Shown in pieces: positions 1 to 11,573 of a stretch of 64,000 nt of DNA. Made by a program: the position numbers and the translations under genes. Every line of letters begins with the position of its first letter. Position 1 is the first letter of the stretch. Origin of the DNA: Epiperipatus broadwayi (Eukaryota; Onychophora; Udeonychophora; Euonychophora; Peripatidae); contig JAQFVV010006429.1 in the NCBI GenBank assembly GCA_028023455.1, forward strand, positions 1,586,493 through 1,650,492, written 5' to 3'. Below the pieces are notes generated by a model, which saw only the letters and a list, made by a program, of their open reading frames with translations, had not been told where the DNA came from and did no database searches.

Positions 1-53
1 ACATATTTTTTGGAAATTTTTGGCATGCACATGTGAAAGGTTCACCACTACTG
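1..53. mobile_element. Terminal end of a hAT DNA transposon, cut by window edge
   Basis: Read on the minus strand from position 53 the end begins CAGTAGTGGTGAACCTTTCA and continues into CATGTGCATGCCAA. This follows the pattern of many animal hAT/Charlie-type terminal inverted repeats (CAGTGGTGGCGAACC, then a half-palindromic GGCACGTGCC-like stretch). The next 8 bases (54-61, gtctaaat) would be the target duplication and resemble the NTCTAGAN preference of hAT elements. The other end and any transposase lie outside the window, so the duplication cannot be checked. Confidence 0.55.
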
Positions 54-61
54 GTCTAAAT

Positions 62-2784
62 TAATGATACAATATAAAGCTAATACCATATAATCCAGTC
101 ATGGCCAGGGTATACCATGAAGGCTAATCCCAGCATTACTCAAAGGTATGTCAATTTACCTAAACAAATTGTATTATCCTTTTAATTAACTATAATTTTT
201 CTTAATTAAGGGATTTTAAAATGGTATTCTCAAATTTTAATTTATGATTTATAATTATTCTTTACAATGACTGTTTCTTAAAACCACCTTGATTTACAAT
301 TTTATTTGTTTGAGACAGAATTGACCATAGACAAGATGGTCTAATCTCTGAAACCATCAATTATTATGTAGTGAATATGAGCTATTAAACCAGATAGTAA
401 TAATTATAATCTGCTCCATAACATCATAAATATAACTCATCATGTATTCAGGTTTAGAGAACAGAAATGCTATATAGGATAAATGCTTTGCAATGAAAGG
501 TGAACAATATGAATATTAAGTTATATCTTCATTAACTCAAATGTTAAATTAAATAAATAACAATGAAACTGTTAGAGATGGATAAGGCATTTGCTATAGT
601 TTTAGAAAAATAGATTCAATAGTTCTACTGACTAGCAAATTTATTATTAATTTAGATATTAATGTTGCAAATATCAATAGAGGTAACAAATTATGGATTA
701 TATTCCAGAATTAACAAAGCAAAGCAGTGGTGATATAGAAGGTAAATGGGATTTGATTATATCTTATACATCACAAAATACCCAAGAATAAATGCTAAAC
801 TACTCTCTGGATATTCCAGTAAACCTTGCATATATCATCAGGGACAATATGTGCTTTAATATTTATTATCTACTTAGTATGTTGGATTTCTGACTTTGTG
901 TGTGACAAATAGAAATGACACGGATAGATTATATTATAAAATTAACATTTATTTATGACTCAATAAACATTGAAATAGTAATTGGTTAACAATATTCACA
1001 AATTAAATAAATGATAAATAACATAATATCACCACATGTAATTGTTCTACATGGAAAATATACATTAATTAATTAAATAAATAAATAAAGATAAAATATC
1101 ACATCTACTTAGTTCTGTACATGGGTATGTGCACTAGATTCAGATAATACAATCTAAGATTTTATTACAGATGTGTTGATTTAGGCCCTTATAGGGACAA
1201 GAGTAGATTCAAATATCCAGTCAATGGCAAACCCAATATGTCAAAACCAGAATTAATGCACCTATACTTCAAAATTACAATAATAATAACAACAATTGGT
1301 ATTAATAAACCTATGGAAATTGATCATAATCAGATAATAAATCAAAAATGGAATTTCGACTTTAACTCAACTGGAATATCATATAATTGACCTATATTAA
1401 ATTATGACAATAATTCACTTGTATACCCTTTTATGGCTGATAACTAAACATGTGTGATAAACATAAAGATGAGAAAAACAATGTATGCATAATAATGCAT
1501 GGAGACTCTGCTCAAACATACATTTAAATAACAAAGAGCAATGCTGTACTTGCAGATGTACTCATCCGCACAAAAGAATAATGAACAGTAAGTACCCATG
1601 GGTTTTCTAACCATCATCAGAGTAACTAGCATAACTACAGAATGTTTAGCAGATTAACCACCAGGCCTGAAACAAACTTAAAAGATATACAAAATAATAG
1701 CAACAATTATTCCGTGCATTAACCACCAGTGCAGAAAAAGCTATATAATATTAAAATAGTATTTACACTCAATTTTTTAATAAAATAAAAATAAATTACC
1801 CTCATCAATCTGTTAAAATGGAAGACACATGCAGTTTTACAAGAGTGGACTAAACCCAAAAGATGTAAGAAAAATCTATTATAGGAACAATTGGTATAAC
1901 AACCAACCATAGACTAGATGGTGTAAAAGAATATTACTTTATATTATCATATAAGTATAAGCACAGAACCCTAGAAAGATGTACAGGATGTGTCCACATG
2001 GTGATAATGCATTATAGATATATGGAATTAATCATTAAATCTTTACACAAGCACTGTTCCCTAAATTGACTCTCTTTAATCCCTATATCTAAGTAAAAAA
2101 ATAATTATTTAATACACCCAAGATTATATATACCATAAAATTAACATACGTACAAGAGAATATAAAATACAAATAATACATAAAAATGCATGTTCATTAA
2201 ATTACTACATTAGGTTGAAATATATATTATTTAAATCTATTGGCTATTAGCTAATCAATTAATAGCACATTTCTCAAACTTAATGACAAACATAAATTAA
2301 ATATATTTGTTTGGTTATAACAAAGAATCTTAAAAGTTGATTGTATGCTTTTTCATCTCCATTTATAAGGAATATTTATAAATCATCTGATCTTCATGTA
2401 GGTGCTGAATATCTGAGATATTTTGAGAGGTGGGATATGTATCATTTCAGTCAGATTATTCTTGAATGTTAATGAAATTACATGGCTTTATTTTAGGTGT
2501 TATTCCAAAATTGAAATATTTATTACTTTTATTTATTAGTGCTGAGGACAAAGAATGCTAGTTCAAGCAAATAATTATCCCATACATGCTATAACAGCCA
2601 AAGTAGTTCCTGGTTAACTGTTATTACTTTCAACAACTATACTGTAGTTTTGATAAGATAACTCACAATGTTGTTTCTAATCTAAGTTCAAAGTGCAATT
2701 GTAATTAATTCTTCATCATTCAAACACTGGCACACAAAATATTAAGACAGCATTTTATTCTGCACATATATAATATTATTAGAG
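62..2784. other. AT-rich DNA without recognisable gene
   Basis: Unique-looking A+T-rich sequence. Short open frames on both strands are the chance kind expected at this composition. The longest methionine-independent one (+ strand 1148-1390, 80 codons) resembles no family I know. No RNA gene, transposon motif or long repeat is visible. Confidence 0.5.
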
Positions 2785-2985
2785 GTGTTAGAGTTGTGAA
2801 AGTAAAAGATTATATCTCAAGTTAAATATAGCATGTCATTTCCCATATATAGAACACTTCCTTATGTGTTAAAGATCATGAAAGTAAACTTATCCTGGGT
2901 TAAATATAATATCTCATTTCACACATATACAACACCATGTATTAAAGTTATGGAGGTAAAATTTTATCCAAGGCTACAGATAATT
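2785..2985. repeat. Diverged tandem repeat, ~2.5 units of 73-81 bp
   Basis: Units start at 2785, 2866 and 2939. Each opens gtgttaaag/gtattaaag, is followed by a gtgaaagtaaa-type segment, and then (first two units) by gttaaatata..atgtcattt..acatatata. The third unit is partial. Divergence between units is substantial, so the duplication is old. Confidence 0.6.
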
Positions 2986-4554
<1,569 letters not shown>

Positions 4555-4993
4555 ATAATTATAATTGAAATAATATTTTTAACAGTTTACAAACAATTAC
4601 AAACAATCCTTAAATCCGCAGAAGTACTTTCGGTTACTTTCTAACCTGCCTCAACTGCCATTAAATTCAAAAACCAAAAGTGGAAGCAAACGTCATCAAT
4701 TCAAATTCTACGAATCTCGTATTTTAATGTATTTTAAAATACGAGATTTGTGGAATTTGAATTGATGACGTTTGCTTCCACTTTTGGTTTTTGAATGTAA
4801 TGGCAGTTGAGGCAGGTTAAAAAATATGAGATTTGTGGAATTTGAATTGATGATGTTTGCCTCCGCTTTTAGTTTTTGAATTTAATGGCAGTTGAAGCAG
4901 GTTAGAAAGTAACCGAAAGTACTTCTGCGGATTTAAGGATTGTTTTTAATTGTTTGTAAACCATTAAAAATATTATTTCAATTATAATTATAA
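4555..4993. mobile_element. Fold-back element with long inverted arms and a duplicated right arm
   Basis: The left arm (4555-4736) and right arm (4737-4993) are near-perfect reverse complements, including the outer aatccgcagaagtacttt / aaagtacttctgcggatt segment and outward-running ataattgaaataat / attatttcaattat. The centre is aatctcgtattttaa ... ttttaaaatacgagatt. The right arm holds two tandem copies (about 4741-4821 and 4828-4910) of a unit (gagatttgtggaatttgaat ... ggcagttgaggcaggtta) present once in the left arm. It carries no coding frame, so it is probably a non-autonomous foldback/MITE. It ends ~40 bp before the LTR element. Confidence 0.75.
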
Positions 4994-5423
4994 TATTGTT
5001 TTTAATTAATGGATATTTTATTTATATATATATTGTAACGAGTACAGACGTTCGTTACATTGTTTTTTTATTTATTTATTAAACATGAAAGTAAATTAAA
5101 AAGTTCGCATTTAAAAATTTTCTTTGAGAATTAAAAATTGAAATTAAATATCATCTTAAACTCTTATATATTAAATCGCACAGATAATAAAAAATTATTA
5201 AAATAAAACTTTATTAAAGAAAAAGTATTTTAAAACTAAATTTTAAAAAGATTTGGAAATAAAATTATATCTTTAAATTTATCTTTAAATATATCTTTGA
5301 TTTGGAAAACAGGTTAATTAATCAGAAATGGAAATGATAAATTTAATTAGTCAAATGTAAACCAGCCTTGGGCATTTAAATGTAAAAACATCGGTCAGAT
5401 AGGGGAACAATAGAAACAAATAG

Positions 5424-5519
5424 CCAATGAAAGAAATCCATTGGGAAATCGGACCTCAACGAAAAGGATCATCGCATCGATGACGTAATGTAAATTCAAT
5501 CCTTCACATTAATATAAAA
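5424..5519 (+). promoter_or_regulatory. Predicted LTR core promoter: CCAAT, CRE-like, TATA
   Basis: In order: CCAAT at 5424-5428 with an inverted ATTGG at 5439-5443, TGACGTAA (CRE/bZIP-like) at 5481-5488, and TATAAAA at 5513-5519. The same order and spacing recur in the other full repeat and, with substitutions, in the solo copy. Transcription would then start about 25-30 bp downstream, near 5545. The motifs are seen directly; promoter function is inferred. Confidence 0.55.
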
Positions 5520-7156
5520 GGAAAATTTGGAAATTATTAATCAGTGACTGGAAATTGATTATTACGATGTGACTATATGTAGTAGTATGGAGTTGGAAGT
5601 GAAGGAGTTGACAGACGCACTGTCAATTCTTTCAGCTGTTAAAGAAAGAAGAAATGAACTATCGTTTCCTACATTGAGGACCAATTAAACTAAAAAAACC
5701 TCCGAATGAACAGAATATCAATCTTAGAACGGTGTGGGAATTCACGTTCATGGCAAGCAACGGATAAAGAGGAACTGTTTTAAACCGTAAGAACTTTATA
5801 AATAATGAACATTAAATTAAACTTTCCAGAGTTAAATGATTGCAATATTATCCTATCTGACCAACTTAATTTATTAATAATGTTATTTGATGTATTTCTT
5901 TTTATATATATATTTAAAATCATTTCTATTTAGTTATTTACTTTTTTGTTCTTGAAGTTTTATTATGATTTCTGTTTTCCGTTAAAGTAAATTATATAAA
6001 TGTTAAACTTAAGTCGGGCGTGAATGGTTGTATAGATTTGTAAAGTTATATTAGGGGATAGTAATCTTAGGTTATTTGTTTCGTTGTTGAATTGGGTCAA
6101 TGGATTGGATATATTGGTGTGATTAGTAGATGTAATATTGATTCGCTACGGGCAGAATCGCTTCATACGCCGCACACTTCCGTTTGCCTATGGAAGGAAT
6201 TATAAGTTGGATATCGCAGTTCCTTTCTATGGAGTTTTTTGTTTTATTGCTCTTCTTTGCAGATAGATGTAATATTCCTATCTCATGAGAAGCAATTTCT
6301 TCTCTTAACTTTTTGTGCTGCCGTATTTTATTACATTGAATACATCGATATATCAGATGAATTGATGCCGGTTTGACTACGAATTTTAACCTAAGGTTAA
6401 ATAGGGATAGAATGTTTATTTTCAAAAGCAAATCTATGTGGTCTATTCATACTTGACCCTAAATAAAAATGCATTAAATTTAAGTTGTTTATAGACGTTT
6501 GCATGGATTGGTTATCGGTTAAGTATGTTTTGGGTTTTCATATTTGATCAAAATATATAGATATTCAATAAATAATGATACCTTACGGTGAGTATCTAAA
6601 ATGTATTTATTCGGATGACTTTTAAATTATTGGTGACAATGCAAGTATCTTATGGTGAATACTATTGGGTTACATATAAATTTCTCTCCGCAATTGTCAG
6701 TAATCAATAATTTTGTATTTTGATCGTTTATGTTTATTTTGGAATGTTTTTGACCGTGAAATCTATGTAACCGATCTATATTCAACATTATAAACAAGCT
6801 TTCATAAATTTATATGTGCGAACTTAATTAAAATGTAAAATTATAATATAATAGTAATTAAATGTAAATTAAAGTAAAGTTAAAAATAATGTAAAATGTT
6901 AAAATGTAAACTGATACTAAAACAATTTTAAATTATATATATATATATGTGCGTAAATAAATTTTTGAATCTTAATTACTGGCAGTGGCTTATTTTATTT
7001 ATTTTTTTAATATTGAAATATAATTAGATAGGATATTATCTTATTAAATCTCTGCTATTCCACTGAGCTAGTGACATGGGCTAACGACCGGAATCAAAAT
7101 TTAAAAAAAAAAAAAATTTTTTTTTGACTGACGTATCTGCCTACTTTATAAATTTT

Positions 7157-7176
7157 TCTAGGTTCAAATGCCTAGA
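7157..7176 (+). promoter_or_regulatory. Conserved stem-loop near LTR 3' end
   Basis: tctaggTTCAAATGcctaga forms a perfect 6-bp stem with an 8-nt loop. It is identical in the second LTR (10087-10106) and nearly so in the diverged solo copy (21442-21461, loop TTTAAATG). The loop resembles a tRNA T-loop but lacks the closing pair at the right spacing. Preservation in the diverged copy suggests selection on the RNA, perhaps in R/U5. Confidence 0.5.
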
Positions 7177-7226
7177 TGGCGCCCTGTAGTGCAGTTTACA
7201 TTAAGTGGCCTCCGGATCGTTACAAC

Positions 7227-7244
7227 TGGTGAACCAACTCGGGC
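7227..7244 (+). promoter_or_regulatory. Putative tRNA primer-binding site
   Basis: TGGTGAACCAACTCGGGC begins two bases after the first LTR ends, where minus-strand priming sites of LTR retrotransposons sit. TGG is complementary to a tRNA CCA end. I cannot name the tRNA from memory, so the assignment rests on position and the TGG start. Confidence 0.45.
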
Positions 7245-7765
7245 CGATCTTTAATAAACCACAAATACCCTGAGCAAATTTTGTCAAAATGAAATATTTT
7301 ATCTGGTTACATAAGTCGTATACTTGAAATCTTATAAAAGCACTGCCAGAAAGAAATTGTGCATATATATTAAACACGAGAAAGTATAAATAATTTTAAA
7401 ACTAATTTTTGTTAAAAAAAAAAAAAAGTCAAAAGGTTGCGATTGATGTGTTTTTGTTGTTGTAATATAAATTATGCTTTAAGGTGTATAGGAGCGCACA
7501 GCCACGTAAGTTTATGATCGAAATGTGGTGCCTTACGATGAGTACCTTTGGGAATTACTTCAGTGTAACCCTATGTATGCATTTCAATCAGTCATAAATA
7601 AGTTGGTGGTATTTATAATTGTGCTGCAAATATACACGTTTAAAACCAATATTTTTTAAAACATATTTATCTCAATGCAACCTCCTAAATAAATTATTTA
7701 TAAAATAACTTGCTTGTCATGCCATATGTAAAAATAAAATATATAAAATAAAATAGAACTCTTGT

Positions 7766-7774
7766 GGGGAGGGG
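7766..7774 (+). promoter_or_regulatory. Possible polypurine tract
   Basis: GGGGAGGGG followed immediately by TGTAAACG, echoing the LTR start TGTAACGA. A normal polypurine tract abuts the 3' LTR, but the observed second repeat starts at 7960. Either an older, longer LTR began here or the run is coincidental. Confidence 0.3.
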
Positions 7775-7959
7775 TGTAAACGTAAATGGTCCTTAGGTAA
7801 GCGATAGTCAACATTTTCTTTTTCTTTTTGTATATACTCTTTTTGTAAAATTATTAACCGGATGTTTTGTAAATGTCTTTGTCAATCGTGTACCATAATT
7901 ACTAACCCTAAGTAAAATTTTTTTTTTTTTATCATTTTTTTTAAGCAACTTTACTGATA

Positions 7960-10157
7960 TGTAACGAGCACAGACATTCGTTACATTGTTTTTTTATTTA
8001 TTTATTAAACATGAAAGTAAATTAAAAAGTTCGCATTTAAAAATTTTCTTTAAGAATTAAAAATTGAAATTAAATATCATCTTAAACTCTTATATATTAA
8101 ATCGCACAGATAATAAAAAATTATTAAAATAAAACTTTATTAAAGAAAAAGTATTATAAAACTAAATTTTAAAAAGATTTGGAAATAAAATTATATCTTT
8201 AAATTTATCTTTAAATATATCTTTGATTTGGAAAACAGGTTAATTAATCAGAAATGGAAATGATAAATTTAATTAGTCAAATGTAAACCAGCCTTGGGCA
8301 TTTAAATGTAAAAACATCGGTCAGATAGGGGAACAATAGAAACAAATAGCCAATGAAAGAAATCCATTGGGAAATCAGACCTCAACGAAAAGGATCATCG
8401 CATTGATGACGTAATGTAAATTCAATCCTTCACATTAATATAAAAGGAAAATTTGGAAATTATTAATCAGTGACTGGAAATTGATTATTACGATGTGACT
8501 ATATGTAGTAGTACGGAGTTGGAAGTGAAGGAGTTGACAGATGCACTGTCAATTCTTTCAGCTGTTAAAGAAAGGAGAAATGAACTATCGTTTCCTACAT
8601 TGAGGACCAATTAAACTAAAAAAACCTCCGAATGAACAGAATATCAATCTTAGGACGGCGTGGAAATTCACGTTCATGGCAAGCAACGGATAAAGAGGAA
8701 CTGTTTTAAACCGTAAGAACTTTATAAATAATGAACATTAAATTAAACTTTCCAGAGTTAAATGATTGCAATATTATCCTATCTGACCAACTTAATTTAT
8801 TAATAATGTTATTTGATGTATTTCTTTTTTTATATATATTTAAAATCATTTCCATTTAGTTATTTACTTTTTTGTTCTTTAAGTTTTATTATGATTTCTG
8901 TTTTCCGTTAAGGTAAATTATATAAATGTTAAACTTAAGTCGGGCGTGAATGGTTGTATAGATTTGTAAAGTTATATTAGGGGAGGGTAATCTTAGGTTA
9001 TTTGTTTCGTTGTTGAATTGGGTCAATGGATTGGATATATTGGAGTGATTAGTAGATGTAATATTGATTCGCTATGGGCAGAATCGCTTCATATGCTGCA
9101 CACTTCCATTTGCCTATGGAAGGAATTATAAGTCGGATACCGCAGTTCCTTTCTATGGAGTTTTTTGTTTTATTGCTCTTCTTTGCAGATAGATGTAATA
9201 TTCCTATCTCATGAGAAGCAATTTCTTCTCTTAACTTCTTGTGCTGCCGTATTTTATTACATTGAATACATCGATATATCAGATGAATTGATGCCGGTTT
9301 GACTACGAATTTTAACCTAAGGTTAAATAGGGATAGAATGTTTATTTTCAAAAGCAAATCTATGTGGTCTATTCATACTTGACCCTAAATAAAAATGCAT
9401 TAAATTTAAGTTGTTTATAGACGCTTGCATGGATTGGTTATTGGTTAAGTATGTTTTGGGTTTTCATATTTGATCAAAATATATAGACATTCGATAAATA
9501 ATGATACCTTACGGTGAGTATCTAAAATGTATTTATTCGGATGTCTTTTAAATTATTGGTGACAATGCAAGTATCTTATGGTGAATACTATTGGGTTACA
9601 TATAAATTTCCCTCCGCAATTGTCAGTAATCAATAATTTTGTATTTTGATCGTTTATGTTTATTTTGGAATGTTTTTGACCATGAAATCTATGTAACCGA
9701 TCTATATTCAACATTATAAACAAGCTTTCATAAATTTATATGTGCGAACTTAATTAAAATGTAAAATTATAATATAATAGTAATTAAATGTAAATTAAAG
9801 TAAAGTTAAAAATAATGTAAAATGTTAAAATGTAAACTGATACTAAAACAATTTTAAATTATATATATATATATATGTGCGTAAATAAATTTTTGAATGT
9901 TAATTACTGGCAGTGGCTTATTTTATTTATTTTTTTAATATTGAAATATAATTAGATAGGATATTATCTTATTAAATCTCTGCTATTCCACTGAGCTAGT
10001 GACATGGGCTAACGACCGGAATCAAAATTTAAAAAAAAAAAAAAATTTTTTTTTTGACTGACGTATCTGCCTACTTTATAAATTTTTCTAGGTTCAAATG
10101 CCTAGATGGAGCCCTGTAGTGCAGTTTACGTTAAGTCTCCTTCTCCAGATCATTACA
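7960..10157 (+). repeat. 3' long terminal repeat (copy 2)
   Basis: Collinear with copy 1 throughout, differing by scattered substitutions and small indels in A/T runs. Its promoter block is at 8350-8445 (CCAAT 8350, TGACGTAA 8406-8413, TATAAAA 8439-8445). The 3' end reads cattaca and then enters a TA tract. The last ~30 bp differ more from copy 1 (ctccttctccagatc against ggcctccggatc). An antisense 102-codon frame at 9049-9357 parallels that of copy 1. Confidence 0.7.
8350..8445 (+). promoter_or_regulatory. Predicted LTR core promoter, second copy
   Basis: Same CCAAT - TGACGTAA - TATAAAA order and spacing as in the first LTR. If this is the 3' LTR, it could drive outward transcription into the AT-rich DNA to the right. 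Confidence 0.5.
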
Positions 10158-11522
10158 ATATATATATATGGATAATAGAAGTCTTGAAATATAATGTTAA
10201 CCAGATAACCATGGCAACCTAATATTTTAAAAGGATATTATTTGCTATTAATTCGCTATTAATTCTAGCATCAAATCATAAAGCTGTTGTGATCAATTTC
10301 AAAAATATATAAATAAAGTAAATAAATAAATAGATTTTGGAAATAGTTGAGTATATCCTAAAAGATTACTTGAATAAAATCAATATTATTATTAAATATG
10401 ACACATTTCAATTTCTGTTATTACAATCACCATTATAAAATTAAATATTTTATGTTTTATATATGCTTGTTAATAAATTAGTTATAAAAAAATTATTAAA
10501 AAACATATGCAAAAGTATTTATATTCATTAAAATGTATTAAAAGTGTGATAAAAATTTCTTTTATTTTGGTTTAAAATGAAAAATAAAATTGAACTTGCA
10601 AAACAGGATTTTATTTTCACTGTATCCAATTATTTTAAAATCTCCATTTCACTAACTAATCAAAGATTTAAAAAAATTTGAACAATTTTTACATCATCTG
10701 GTGAAATTTAAGTGATTTTCAACAGTCATTGTGACAACAGTAATGTCATCAAGAGTATCTTATAAATAGAACAGAGATTATGTAATTTGAGTTTTTATAA
10801 CTTTATCATTGCCTAGAATGAATGTGTTTAGATCTGTCTTTAAAAATTTATTAAATTTTACTATTTAAGAGATTAATTTTTAAAACTATGGGAGAATAAA
10901 AATTGTTACTATCTGCCCATGCAATTGGGGACAACTTGCTAATGAAGTTCCAGGGGAAATGGCAAAAATGTAAAAGAAAGAAAAAATGATCAAAATGCAT
11001 TGTATTGTAAGTCACCTATATAAAGACCTTCCATGGTTAAAACCCATAATTTTACCTATTTACTTGTGATGGACATGAACCCCATGGTGTGTCTATGGAT
11101 ATCATATTTCAGATCAAGGAATTTTACAATATCGATTAACTCAACTGATATGTGATATTAAGTAATTTAAACTTCACTTTCATAATTTGTAAAGAAGTTA
11201 GTATTTATTTTTCACTTGACCATAATTTTTTTGCACATTATTGTCAATGAAAAAGGAAAATGAAAACCAGTGATGTGTAATTTTGCATTGACTAAGTATC
11301 TGTGGTTTTTGAAAGCTGGATATTTATTTACTTAAAAGAAAATATTGGAACTTAAATGTGAACGAAATTGAATTTGAATCCACATTAGTTACCACTCATG
11401 CTTGTCTTCTCTATTTAAAGGAAAATCATCTTTACACCTTAGGATTGGAAATAAAAAACAAAAGCTATAATGGATCTGTGGATAGTAAATGAAAATGGAC
11501 AGACTTTCACTTAGATGGTATG

Positions 11523-11573
<51 letters not shown>

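Larger units (their letters stand above)
5034..7224 (+). repeat. 5' long terminal repeat (copy 1)
   Basis: Layout, by comparison with the other copies: a short start hairpin (tgtaacga .. tcgttaca); AT-rich U3; a promoter block (CCAAT, CRE-like, TATA) at 5424-5519; block X at ~6003-6450 (begins taagtcgggcgtgaatgg); block Y at ~6490-6830 (contains gtattttgatcgttta and gatctatattcaacattata); then a 3' block with aataaa signals near 6953, ggcagtggctta, and a conserved stem-loop at 7157-7176. An antisense 102-codon frame (6123-6431) lies in block X. It is present in both LTRs but broken in the solo copy at 20.8-21.1 kb, so it is probably not a gene. Confidence 0.7.
7225..7959 (+). other. Interior of the LTR-type element, non-coding
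   Basis: The first bases are a PBS-like stretch. The rest is AT-rich with no frame of note. Around 7490-7560 is a weak relative of LTR block Y (ccttacgatgagtacctttggg against ccttacggtgagtatc in the LTR). A purine run at 7766-7774 followed by TGTAAACG looks like a polypurine tract plus LTR start but lies ~185 bp upstream of the second repeat. Confidence 0.55.
5034..10157 (+). mobile_element. Non-coding LTR-type retroelement (LARD-like) with 2.2-kb terminal repeats
   Basis: Two direct repeats, 5034-7224 and 7960-10157, about 97-98% alike by eye, flank 735 bp of unrelated sequence. Each repeat starts TGTAACGA and ends CGTTACA/CATTACA, i.e. TG...CA as in LTRs. Directly after the first repeat is ac-TGGTGAACCAACTCGGG, placed and shaped like a tRNA primer-binding site. 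The flanks are TA dinucleotides on both sides (atat left and right), compatible with a 4-6 bp target duplication but not proof of one. Neither the interior nor the repeats encode gag or pol motifs, so the element would need proteins from another element. Alternatives are a tandem duplication of an unrelated repeat, or a recombinant of two solo LTRs. Confidence 0.65.

Noticed and set aside
1148-1390. Open stretch without start (contains YPVNGKPNMSKPELMHLYF), preceded by an acceptor-like ttattacag
   Set aside because: Looks somewhat protein-like but matches no family I know and has no partner exon; chance cannot be excluded.
6123-6431. 102-codon minus-strand frame, repeated at 9049-9357
   Set aside because: It is present in both LTRs only because they are recent duplicates. 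The diverged solo LTR breaks the frame with a stop, and no motif is recognisable.
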